A DNA stretch of 35,577 nucleotides from Nocardia tenerifensis NBRC 101015 (GTDB taxonomy: Bacteria > Actinomycetota > Actinomycetes > Mycobacteriales > Mycobacteriaceae). Below, in pieces: positions 8,085 to 14,906 of this stretch (position 1 is its first letter; every line of letters starts with the position of its first letter). Location: contig NZ_BAGH01000031.1 in NCBI RefSeq assembly GCF_000308715.1, positions 1 through 35,577 on the forward strand, given 5' to 3'. The position numbers and the translations under genes were made by a program. Below the pieces are notes generated by a model that did no database searches, had not been told where the DNA came from, and saw nothing but the letters and a program-made list of their open reading frames with translations.

Positions 8085-8515
8085 TGTTCCTCCTCGATAC
8101 GAATGTGGTCTCCGAGCTGCGGAAGGCCAGGTCCGGCAACCTCGACAAGAACGTAGGGGCGTGGGCGGCAGGCAAACCGGTTGCCAGCCTGTTCGTCTCG
8201 GCCATCACCGTGCAAGAGTTGGAGATCGGCATACTGCGCGCCGAACGACGTGACGTCGTGCAAGGGGCCAGCCTGCGAAATTGGTTGGAGACTCAGGTGT
8301 TGCCGTCGTTCGCCGAGCGAATCCTGCCGGTCGATGTGGCGGTGGCTCGGCGCAGCGCTGGGCTGCACGTGCCGCATACCAGGCCGGTGCGGGATGGGCT
8401 CATTGCCGCCACCGCCTTGGTGCACGGTATGACCGTGGCAACCCGCAATATTCGTGACTTCGAACCAACTGGCGTGCCGGTGGTCGATCCATGGAGGTGG
8501 ACCGGGACCGGCTGA
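8084..8515 (+). CDS. vapC: PIN-domain toxin (VapC, FitB-like)
   Basis: A 143-residue PIN-domain ribonuclease. The N-terminal FLLDTNVVSELRKAR carries the first catalytic Asp (residue 5). VSAITVQELEIGILRAERRD supplies the conserved Glu, and VRDGLIAATALVHGMTVATRNIRDFE supplies the C-terminal acidic residues (Asp of RDGL and Asp of RDFE). All expected acidic positions are present, so the toxin looks intact. It overlaps vapB by one base. VapC proteins usually cleave tRNA or rRNA at specific sites; the target here is unknown. Confidence 0.9.
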   Translation: MFLLDTNVVSELRKARSGNLDKNVGAWAAGKPVASLFVSAITVQELEIGILRAERRDVVQGASLRNWLETQVLPSFAERILPVDVAVARRSAGLHVPHTRPVRDGLIAATALVHGMTVATRNIRDFEPTGVPVVDPWRWTGTG

Positions 8516-8594
8516 TACGACCTGCTGTCTCGCTGATCACGTTTCCTCCCGCCCGTCCCTCGCGACCACTACAAACAGGGGCGAGGAGGTTGTG

Positions 8595-9554
8595 ATGGGT
8601 GAGGTTCGGCTGGATGCGGATCAGGTGCGGGCGGCGCAGAAGCTGGGGGAGCTGATCGATCGGCGGGGGCGGCCGGTGCGGGGGCATCGGGGGATTTATC
8701 TGCACGGGAGGCCGGGGCGGGGTAAGACGATGGTGATGGATCGGTTCTATGCGGGCGTGGCATCGGATCGTAAGCGGCGCTTTCATTTTCATGAGTTCTT
8801 CGCCCGGCTGCACGAGGCGTTCCACGCGTCCGGCGCAATTGATAAGGCGGTCGCCGCGCTGCTCGGCGATGCCCGCCTTGTCTGTTTCGACGAATTCCAC
8901 GTGCACGACATCGGCGACGCGATGCTCATCGCCCGATTGCTGGACGTTTTGTTCGCGCGCCGGATGACCCTGGTGGTGACGTCGAATTACCCGCCCGAGG
9001 AACTGCTGCCCAATCCGCTGTTCCACGAACGATTCCTGCCGGCCATCGCCCGCATCACCGCGCACCTCGACGTGGTCTCGATCGACGGCCCGCTCGACTA
9101 CCGCACCAGAACGGACGGAACCCGCACCGGCCGAACGGGTTTCGCGGCAGGTGCGTATCTGATCGAGGCCGACCGGCCCGCGCCGGCCACCGACGCGCCC
9201 GTGCGGATCGGCGCCCGCCTGCTGCACGCCGTCTCCACCACCGACGACGCCCTCACCATCGAGTTCGCCGCGCTGTGCGGCACGCCCACCTCCGCCGCCG
9301 ACTATGTCGAACTGGCCCAACGGTTTCGGCACTGGACGATCCGCGACGTCCCCCCGCTGCGCGAGGTGCCCCCGGACTGGGCCATGCGCTTCGTCAACGT
9401 GGTCGACGTGCTGTACGACGCGGACCGGGAACTCACCGTGCGGGCCAGGGTACCGCTGGCCGAACTGGTCGACGGCGTCCGCGGCGTCCCCGATATCTCG
9501 CGAATTGCCAGCCGTCTTTGTGAAATATCCCAATTGGCACCGTCTTCGGTCTGA
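8595..9554 (+). CDS. zapE: ZapE/AFG1-like AAA ATPase
   Basis: A 319-residue AFG1-type P-loop ATPase; bacterial members are called ZapE and have been linked to cell division and membrane protein quality control. Walker A is GRPGRGKT near residue 38, Walker B is LVCFDEFHVHDIGDAM near residue 95, and VVTSNYPPEELLPNPLFHERFLPAI contains the sensor-1 Asn and the conserved AFG1 segment. The C-terminal RFVNVVDVLYDADRELTVRA is also typical. The N-terminus before Walker A is about 30 residues, shorter than in ZapE proteins of about 370 residues. ATG 8595 follows GAGGAGG at 8582-8589. It stands alone, 79 bp after vapC. Confidence 0.87.
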   Translation: MGEVRLDADQVRAAQKLGELIDRRGRPVRGHRGIYLHGRPGRGKTMVMDRFYAGVASDRKRRFHFHEFFARLHEAFHASGAIDKAVAALLGDARLVCFDEFHVHDIGDAMLIARLLDVLFARRMTLVVTSNYPPEELLPNPLFHERFLPAIARITAHLDVVSIDGPLDYRTRTDGTRTGRTGFAAGAYLIEADRPAPATDAPVRIGARLLHAVSTTDDALTIEFAALCGTPTSAADYVELAQRFRHWTIRDVPPLREVPPDWAMRFVNVVDVLYDADRELTVRARVPLAELVDGVRGVPDISRIASRLCEISQLAPSSV

Positions 9555-9634
9555 TAGTTGTGCAGTAGTCCGCCGAACCGGTGCGAAGCCGCGTCGGGCA
9601 TGGTTTAAGAGGATGTATTCCGAAGTATTCGATT

Positions 9635-9646
9635 CGCTCGCGAGCG
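9635..9646. repeat. 12-base perfect palindrome before the DUF4129 operon
   Basis: CGCTCGCGAGCG is self-complementary and lies in the 152 bp gene-free stretch 9555-9706 between zapE and the membrane-protein operon. It could be an operator or a terminator stem. In a genome this rich in GC, short palindromes also occur by chance. Nothing else in this gap stands out. Confidence 0.3.
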
Positions 9647-9706
9647 GACCACCCGGCATGTAACTATGTGGCTGTTTTGTGCAGTACTCAGATGTGGCGG
9701 TAATCA

Positions 9707-10654
9707 GTGGCTGGGGCGCGAGCGCCGATATTGCGCGTGATCGTGCTGATCACGCTGCTCGCCCTTGCCGCTTTCGCGTTACACGGATACATCCCAGGTG
9801 TGACCGAATCCCGCGAAACCCGGTCCGCGCCCTCGGCGTTGGCGGTCGCGCTGATGCCGGTGCTGCTCACCGTCTCCATGGTGATCCTCATCGCCGGCGT
9901 GATCGCCAGCCAGCACCGCCTCCCGCTGGCCATGCCGGAGCCCGACCGCGACACCGATCGCCAGCAGTGGCGACTCGGCCGCGTCGGCCTGCTGGTACTC
10001 GCGGGGCTCGCCGTACTGACCCTCGTCCTCGCGGCCGCGTCCGCGGTGTTCTTCGTCGGCGTCGGCCGTGAAGGTGCGCCGCCGCCACCACCGGCGTCGG
10101 CCCCGACCACGGGCCAGCCGCCGGGCGAGTTCGCCACGAGCGCACCGGATCCCGGCGCCACCCCCGCCGAACTGACCGGCACCGCCCTGCTGCTGACCGC
10201 CGTCGCCGCGGTCGCGCTGCTCGCCATCGCCATCGCCGGCCTCGTCGTCGTCGCGATCGCCGCGCGGCGCAGGCCCGCCCCGGCCGCGCCGCCGCTGCTC
10301 CCGGTCCCGCCCACCGCGGTGGACTCGCTGGCCAGGGCGGCCGAGATGGGCTTGGCCGCAATGAATATGCCCGGCCAGGAGCCGCGCGCCGCGATCATCG
10401 CCTGCTACGTGGCGATGGAGCGCGGGCTGGCCTCCGACCGGGCCGCCGCGCCGCTCGCCTCCGACACCCCGATGGAGGTGCTCGCCCGCGCCTTCGAGCG
10501 CGGCGCGCTGCACGACGCGTCCGCGCGCGAGTTGGTCGCGCTGTTCGAGGAGGCCAGGTTCAGCCCGCACGCGATGCTGGAGTGGCAGCGGATGCGGGCC
10601 GAGCAACTCCTGCGCATCGTCCTGGCGGACCTGCAGGGAGAGGCGGCGGCGTGA
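9707..10654 (+). CDS. DUF4129-type membrane protein
   Basis: A 315-residue membrane protein. Predicted helices lie near residues 8-28, 42-66, 90-115 and 158-185. A Pro-rich stretch (residues about 120-150) lies between helices 3 and 4. The C-terminal soluble part, with AIIACYVAMERGLAS and DTPMEVLARAFERGALHDAS, then LVALFEEARFSPHAM, is typical of DUF4129, a domain usually found next to MoxR and DUF58 genes. That is exactly its context: it heads a five-gene chain linked by overlapping start and stop codons. The GTG start at 9707 has no strong ribosome site; GTG 9737 is an alternative. Its biochemical role is unknown. Confidence 0.75.
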   Translation: MAGARAPILRVIVLITLLALAAFALHGYIPGVTESRETRSAPSALAVALMPVLLTVSMVILIAGVIASQHRLPLAMPEPDRDTDRQQWRLGRVGLLVLAGLAVLTLVLAAASAVFFVGVGREGAPPPPPASAPTTGQPPGEFATSAPDPGATPAELTGTALLLTAVAAVALLAIAIAGLVVVAIAARRRPAPAAPPLLPVPPTAVDSLARAAEMGLAAMNMPGQEPRAAIIACYVAMERGLASDRAAAPLASDTPMEVLARAFERGALHDASARELVALFEEARFSPHAMLEWQRMRAEQLLRIVLADLQGEAAA

Positions 10655-11148
10655 ATCGAACGGCCATCGTCGTCGGCGCCGCGCTCGTCGTGGCGCTCAT
10701 CGAGCTCGTCGCCGTCGACCGGGCGCGCGAGGCGCTGCTGATCGCCGCGGCGGTGCCGGTGGCGGCGGCGCTGGGCTGGCTCGTCTGGACACTGTTCGAC
10801 CGCGGGGAGCCGCGCGAGCACCAGGACGTCGACGAGATCGAGAACGGCCCCGCCGAGATGCTGCGCCGCTGGCACGCCAGGGCGCAGATGCTGGCCGACC
10901 GCGCCGACGGCACCCGCGCCGACTGGGACCGGCACCTGCGCCCGTTGCTGGCCAAGGAGTTCGAGCTCTCCAGCGGGCAGCGGGTCGCGAAGAACCGGAG
11001 GGCGACCGAGGCGGCGGGCATCCATCTGTTCGGGCCGGAACTGTGGCGCTGGGTGGACCCGGCCAACTCGGCATTGCGTGATCAGACCACAAGGGCACCG
11101 GGACGGGCGGCGCTGGACGAGATCCTGAGCCGCCTGCAGAGAATGTGA
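10651..11148 (+). CDS. Small membrane protein of the MoxR operon, unknown function
   Basis: A 165-residue protein with two predicted N-terminal helices (about residues 4-22 and 28-46), followed by a charged soluble region with WHARAQMLADRADGTRADWD and HLRPLLAKEFELSSGQR. I do not recognise a characterised family. The GTG start overlaps the previous stop (GTGA), and its own stop overlaps an in-frame GTG of the MoxR gene. This places it firmly in the operon and suggests it works with the DUF4129 and DUF58 proteins at the membrane. Confidence 0.75.
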   Translation: MNRTAIVVGAALVVALIELVAVDRAREALLIAAAVPVAAALGWLVWTLFDRGEPREHQDVDEIENGPAEMLRRWHARAQMLADRADGTRADWDRHLRPLLAKEFELSSGQRVAKNRRATEAAGIHLFGPELWRWVDPANSALRDQTTRAPGRAALDEILSRLQRM

Positions 11149-11177
11149 AATGGGTTGAGGCAAGTGCGGGTGAACAC

Positions 11178-12140
11178 ATGACCATGCCGATGGATGTCAC
11201 CGTCCAGCGCAGCGACGCCGTGCTCCGGGAGTTGTCCCGGGTCATCGTCGGCAAGCAGGAAGAGATGCGATTGATCATGATCGCGGTGCTCGCCGGCGGC
11301 CACGTCCTGATCGAGGACCTGCCCGGTCTCGGCAAGACGTTGATCGCGCGATCGTTCGCCGCGGCCCTCGGCCTGCAGTTCACCCGCGTGCAGTTCACGC
11401 CGGACCTGCTGCCTGCGGATCTGCTCGGTTCGACCATCTACGACATGACCTCCGGTCGCTTCGCCTTCCGGCGCGGGCCGGTGTTCACCAATGTGCTGCT
11501 GGCCGACGAGATCAACCGGACCCCGCCCAAGACGCAGGCCGCGCTGCTCGAGTCGATGGCCGAGGGGCAGGTCAGCATCGACGGCGAAACCTTCCAGCTG
11601 CCACAGCCTTTCATCGTGCTGGCGACCGACAACCCGATCGAGTACGAGGGCACCTACCCGCTGCCGGAGGCGCAGCTGGACCGCTTCGCCATCCAGCTGC
11701 GCCTCGGCTACCTGTCCGAGCAGGACGAGAAGCAGATGATCCGGCGCAGGCTGGAGCGGGGGTCGACGACACCGCAGGTCACCCAGGTGGTCGACGCGAA
11801 CGGCCTGCTGGAGATGCGCCAGTCGGTCGAGTACGTCACGGTGCATCCGGACGTGGTGAGCTACGTGGTCGCGCTCGCCGCGGCCACCAGGGCGCACCCG
11901 CAGGTGGAGGTCGGCGCCAGTCCGCGCGCGGAGCTGGACCTGGTGCAGATGTCGCGGGCCCGCGCGCTACTGCTCGGCCGCGACTATGTGATCCCGGAAG
12001 ACGTGAAGGCCCTGGCGATTCCGGCCATGGCGCACCGCATCACGCTGCGGCCGGAGATGTGGGTGCGCCGCATCCGCGGCGAGGACGTGATCACCGAACT
12101 GCTGCGCCGCCTGCCTGTTCCGCGCGCCACGGTGACATGA
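11178..12140 (+). CDS. MoxR-family AAA+ ATPase
   Basis: A 320-residue MoxR ATPase, a chaperone-like family thought to help mature or activate partner proteins, often those with von Willebrand-like domains. Walker A is EDLPGLGKTLIARSFAAALG near residue 48, Walker B is FTNVLLADEINRTPPKTQAA near residue 105, and sensor 1 lies in FIVLATDNPIEYEGTYPLPE, followed by AQLDRFAIQL. The C-terminal lid includes VEVGASPRAELDLVQMSRAR. ATG 11178 (MTMPMDVTVQ) is preferred; GTG 11145, which overlaps the previous stop, would add 11 residues. The DUF58 gene follows, as in most MoxR operons. Confidence 0.92.
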   Translation: MTMPMDVTVQRSDAVLRELSRVIVGKQEEMRLIMIAVLAGGHVLIEDLPGLGKTLIARSFAAALGLQFTRVQFTPDLLPADLLGSTIYDMTSGRFAFRRGPVFTNVLLADEINRTPPKTQAALLESMAEGQVSIDGETFQLPQPFIVLATDNPIEYEGTYPLPEAQLDRFAIQLRLGYLSEQDEKQMIRRRLERGSTTPQVTQVVDANGLLEMRQSVEYVTVHPDVVSYVVALAAATRAHPQVEVGASPRAELDLVQMSRARALLLGRDYVIPEDVKALAIPAMAHRITLRPEMWVRRIRGEDVITELLRRLPVPRATVT

Positions 12141-12181
12141 GTGAGATGACGGAGCCGAGCGTCAGCGAGGCGCAGTCATGA
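12137..12181 (+). CDS. Possible 14-codon bridging ORF between moxR and the DUF58 gene
   Basis: ATG at 12137 overlaps the MoxR stop (ATGA). The frame reads MSEMTEPSVSEAQS and its TGA at 12179-12181 overlaps the ATG of the DUF58 gene (again ATGA). The tiny frame exactly spans the 37-base gap with coupling junctions at both ends. This suggests ribosomes may travel through without release, though it could be coincidence. Confidence 0.3.
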   Translation: MSEMTEPSVSEAQS

Positions 12182-13452
12182 GACATCGCGACGCCAGCGC
12201 CACCGTCGAGGCCGAGTTGCGGTGGCGCCCGGCACCGTTGGTCTTCATGCTGGCGATCTGCGCCGCGGCGGCGCTGGTGCTCGCGGTGGTGCTCGGGCGC
12301 TGGCAGCTGATCGTGTTCGCCGCCCCGCTGCTCGGCGTGCTGGCCACCGCACCGTGGCAGCAGTCCACCACCAGGATTCAGGTCGACGGCGGCGGGACGC
12401 TGCGATGCTTCGAGTCCGAAGAGGTGGTGCTGACCGTCGCCGCGTTCGTCGAGAAGGGGCACGCGCTGCTGCGGCTCAAGCCGGAAACCGTTGCGGCACT
12501 GGGTATCGAGGTGGAGGAGGCCAGCGACTCCGGCGTCGCGCCGGCCGGTCTACGGCTCGCGCTCTCGGCGGACCGGTGGGGGCGCTACCCGGTGTCGGTG
12601 CGGGTGTCCGCGCTCAGCCCGGCGGGCCTCGCGGTCGCGAACGTCGTGCTGCCCGCGGGCCAATTGTTCGTCTATCCGATCACCGATCCGCAGCGGCTTC
12701 GGTTGCCGCGCACCGAACTTCCGGAGCGGCTCGGCACCCACCTGACCCGCAGGCACGGACCCGGCGTCGAGTACGCCGACATCCGCGCCTACGCGCCGGG
12801 CGACCAGTTGCGCATCGTGAACTGGCCGGTGAGCGCGCGGCGCGGCAAGCTCTACGTGACCGAGCGGCTCACCAACCGTTCCGCGGATGTCGTTGTGCTG
12901 GTGGACACCTCGCAGCAGGCGCCGGGCCCCGCCACCGACTCCCTGGAGCTGTCCGTGCGCGGCGCGGCGCAGGTGGTGCAGTCCACGCTGCAGGCGGGCG
13001 ACCGCACCGCCGTCGTCTGCCTCGGGCAGGCACCGCGCTGGCTGCGGCCGGATATCGGTCGCCGCCAGTTCTATCGGATCGTCGACACGGTGCTCGACGT
13101 GGGCGACGAGTACATCCCCACCACCGGCACGCTGGCGCCGCACTCGGCGGTCCCGCTCGGCGCCATCGTGGTCGCCTTCTCCACCCTGCTCGACACCCAG
13201 TTCGCGCTCGCGCTGATCGATCTGCGCAAGCGCGGGCACGTGGTCGTGGTGGTGGATGTCCTGCGGGGCACGCCGTTTCGCGGCGAGCTCGACCCGACCC
13301 TGGCCAAGATGTGGCAGCTCGAGCGGGCCTCGATGTATCGCGACATGGGCACCGTCGGCGTCGACATCGTGGCCTGGCCCGCCGACACCCGCCTCGACCA
13401 GATCATGCGCGTGCTGCCCGAGCACCGCCGCACCGTCCGGGTGCGCCGATGA
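12178..13452 (+). CDS. DUF58-domain membrane-anchored protein
   Basis: A 424-residue DUF58 protein. Two N-terminal membrane helices (about residues 20-58) are followed by an extracytoplasmic-like beta region. The DUF58 signature IRAYAPGDQLRIVNWPVSAR lies near residue 202, and a von Willebrand-like segment follows (VVVLVDTSQQAPG). The metal-site motif of that domain is degenerate, DTSQQ rather than DxSxS. DUF58 proteins are the usual partners of MoxR ATPases, and the neighbouring gene supports that. The ATG sits in an ATGA junction with a 14-codon frame, and a GAGG lies eight bases upstream. Its stop overlaps the next gene. The function of such systems in actinobacteria is not established. Confidence 0.88.
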   Translation: MRHRDASATVEAELRWRPAPLVFMLAICAAAALVLAVVLGRWQLIVFAAPLLGVLATAPWQQSTTRIQVDGGGTLRCFESEEVVLTVAAFVEKGHALLRLKPETVAALGIEVEEASDSGVAPAGLRLALSADRWGRYPVSVRVSALSPAGLAVANVVLPAGQLFVYPITDPQRLRLPRTELPERLGTHLTRRHGPGVEYADIRAYAPGDQLRIVNWPVSARRGKLYVTERLTNRSADVVVLVDTSQQAPGPATDSLELSVRGAAQVVQSTLQAGDRTAVVCLGQAPRWLRPDIGRRQFYRIVDTVLDVGDEYIPTTGTLAPHSAVPLGAIVVAFSTLLDTQFALALIDLRKRGHVVVVVDVLRGTPFRGELDPTLAKMWQLERASMYRDMGTVGVDIVAWPADTRLDQIMRVLPEHRRTVRVRR

Positions 13453-13928
13453 CCCGATTCCTCGCCGTCCTGTCGGGCGTGCTGCTGGTGACCTCGGTGG
13501 CGCTGCTGGAACCGTGGGCCGCTCTGCCCGCTCTGGTCGTGGTCGCGCTCGGCTGGTGGTTCCGCCCGCTCGCCGTCGCCGCCGTGCTGCTGAGCGTCGG
13601 CGTGCTCGCATTCGCGAACCCAGGCGTATTGGCCTCGGCGGCAGTGGGTTTGGTCGCGACGACCTATCTGCTCAACGCCGCGACGGTGACCGCGCCGCAC
13701 GGCGTGGTGCCGACCACCGTCCCCTCGGTGACCGGCGCGGTCGGCTGCACCGCCGTGGCCGTCGTCGCCGCACTGCTCCCCATACGCCTGGCCTGGGCCC
13801 CGCTCGCCGCCCCCGTGCTCGTAATCGCCTTGTACGCCTTGGTGATCCAAGGCGCCGCGGTCCGCCGCGCCCGCACCGCCGACCCGAGCCCACCTGGCGC
13901 GGACCCTGCACAGCCGCACACCCCCTGA
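13449..13928 (+). CDS. Polytopic membrane protein closing the MoxR/DUF58 operon
   Basis: A 159-residue, very hydrophobic protein with about five predicted membrane helices: LAVLSGVLLVTSVALL, ALPALVVVALGWWF, LAVAAVLLSVGVLAFA, a region around AVGLVATTYLLNAATV, and the C-terminal pair from GAVGCTAVAVVAALL to APVLVIALYALVIQGA. It ends in a Pro-rich tail. The ATG overlaps the DUF58 stop (ATGA). I do not recognise a family. Its position suggests it is a membrane component of the MoxR/DUF58 system. Confidence 0.72.
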   Translation: MTRFLAVLSGVLLVTSVALLEPWAALPALVVVALGWWFRPLAVAAVLLSVGVLAFANPGVLASAAVGLVATTYLLNAATVTAPHGVVPTTVPSVTGAVGCTAVAVVAALLPIRLAWAPLAAPVLVIALYALVIQGAAVRRARTADPSPPGADPAQPHTP

Positions 13929-13961
13929 TCTCCCGCACACGAATCGCGTGCGGCGGATCAG
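13925..13961. terminator. Long hairpin between convergent genes, likely bidirectional terminator
   Basis: CTGATC-CCGCAC (13925-13930 and 13933-13938) pairs with GTGCGG-GATCAG (13948-13953 and 13956-13961). The two six-base segments on each side are separated by two unpaired bases, and the loop is nine bases. It starts inside the stop codon of the plus-strand gene and faces the convergent chsH3 gene, so it could end transcription from both sides. There is no T-tract. Confidence 0.55.
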
Positions 13962-14039
13962 AGGGTGACGCCACGGCCCGGCATCGCGAATCCGATCGAC
14001 CGACGGCGGACGCGAGAAGTGACGTTCGAGGGGGGAACG

Positions 14040-14906
14040 TCAGGCCGACCGGAACCGCAGCGTCACATCGCCGAGGACGGGTGCGTCCTCGCGCTCGACC
14101 ACCGTCGCGGCGATGGTCAACTCGTCGCCCTGCCGCCAGATGCGGGTACGAATCGTCTCGCCGGGGTACAGCACCCCGGCGAAGCGGGCGCGAAACCCGG
14201 TGACCCGCCCGGCATCCGAGCCGAGCACGGTGTCGGTGGCCGTCTTGCAGACGATGCCGTACGTGCACAGCCCGTGCAGGATAGGGGCGGGAAACCCGGC
14301 GGCGGTGGCGAATTCGGGGTCCGAGTGCAACGGATTGCGGTCGCCGCACATGCGGTAGAGCAGTGCCTGCTGCGGCAGGGTCGGCGTGGTCACGTCGAAA
14401 TCCGGTGCACGCTCGGGCAGCTCGGTCTTGGTGCTCGGCCCGCGCTCGCCGCCGAAGCCGCCCTCGCCGCGGGCGAAGATCGAGGAGCGCGCGGTCCACA
14501 GCGGCTCGCCGTCGGAGCCCGTGACGGTCTGCTCCTGCACGACCACCGCCGCGGAGCCTTTGTCCCAGAGCTCGGTGATCCGTCCCGTGCTGGTCGCCTT
14601 GCCAGCGGCCGGGATCGGGCGGTGCACCTCGACCTCCTGATGCCCATGCACCACCTTGGCCAGGTCGATGTCGATGCCGGGGAAGCTGACGCGCGGCGGC
14701 TCGGTCTCGTGCAGCGTCGGCGCGACGGTCGCGAAGGTCGGCAGCACCTGCGGTGTCCGGTCGTCGAGGTAGCGCAGCTCGGCCGGGTCGGTCCACCGCG
14801 TGCCCGCGCCGAGGCCGAGCTGGTACAGCTGCACGTCGGAGGGCGTCCAGCTGAACTCGCGGCTCGGAAGCTCCGCTCCCAGGGCGACTTTCGGATCGAT
14901 GGGCAT
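14040..14906 (-). CDS. chsH3: ChsH3-like MaoC enoyl-CoA hydratase
   Basis: A 288-residue double hot-dog hydratase of the hydratase-2 type. The C-terminal half carries the full hydratase-2 signature, YRMCGDRNPLHSDPEFATAA, containing the catalytic Asp and His, followed by GFPAPILHGLCTYG. The N-terminal half (FSWTPSDVQLYQLGLGAG) is the catalytically inactive-type repeat. In Mycobacterium tuberculosis a hydratase of this size (Rv3538) is next to kstD and acts on steroid side-chain enoyl-CoA esters. The same neighbourhood here supports that role. Its ATG overlaps the kstD stop in a TGATG junction, so the two are translated together, and KstR control is likely through the kstD promoter. Confidence 0.87.
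   Translation of the reverse strand: MPIDPKVALGAELPSREFSWTPSDVQLYQLGLGAGTRWTDPAELRYLDDRTPQVLPTFATVAPTLHETEPPRVSFPGIDIDLAKVVHGHQEVEVHRPIPAAGKATSTGRITELWDKGSAAVVVQEQTVTGSDGEPLWTARSSIFARGEGGFGGERGPSTKTELPERAPDFDVTTPTLPQQALLYRMCGDRNPLHSDPEFATAAGFPAPILHGLCTYGIVCKTATDTVLGSDAGRVTGFRARFAGVLYPGETIRTRIWRQGDELTIAATVVEREDAPVLGDVTLRFRSA

Noticed and set aside
8400..9659. A 419-codon minus-strand frame antisense to zapE
   Set aside because: The plus strand has Walker A and B motifs in the expected order; the antisense product is Pro/Arg/His-rich without motifs.
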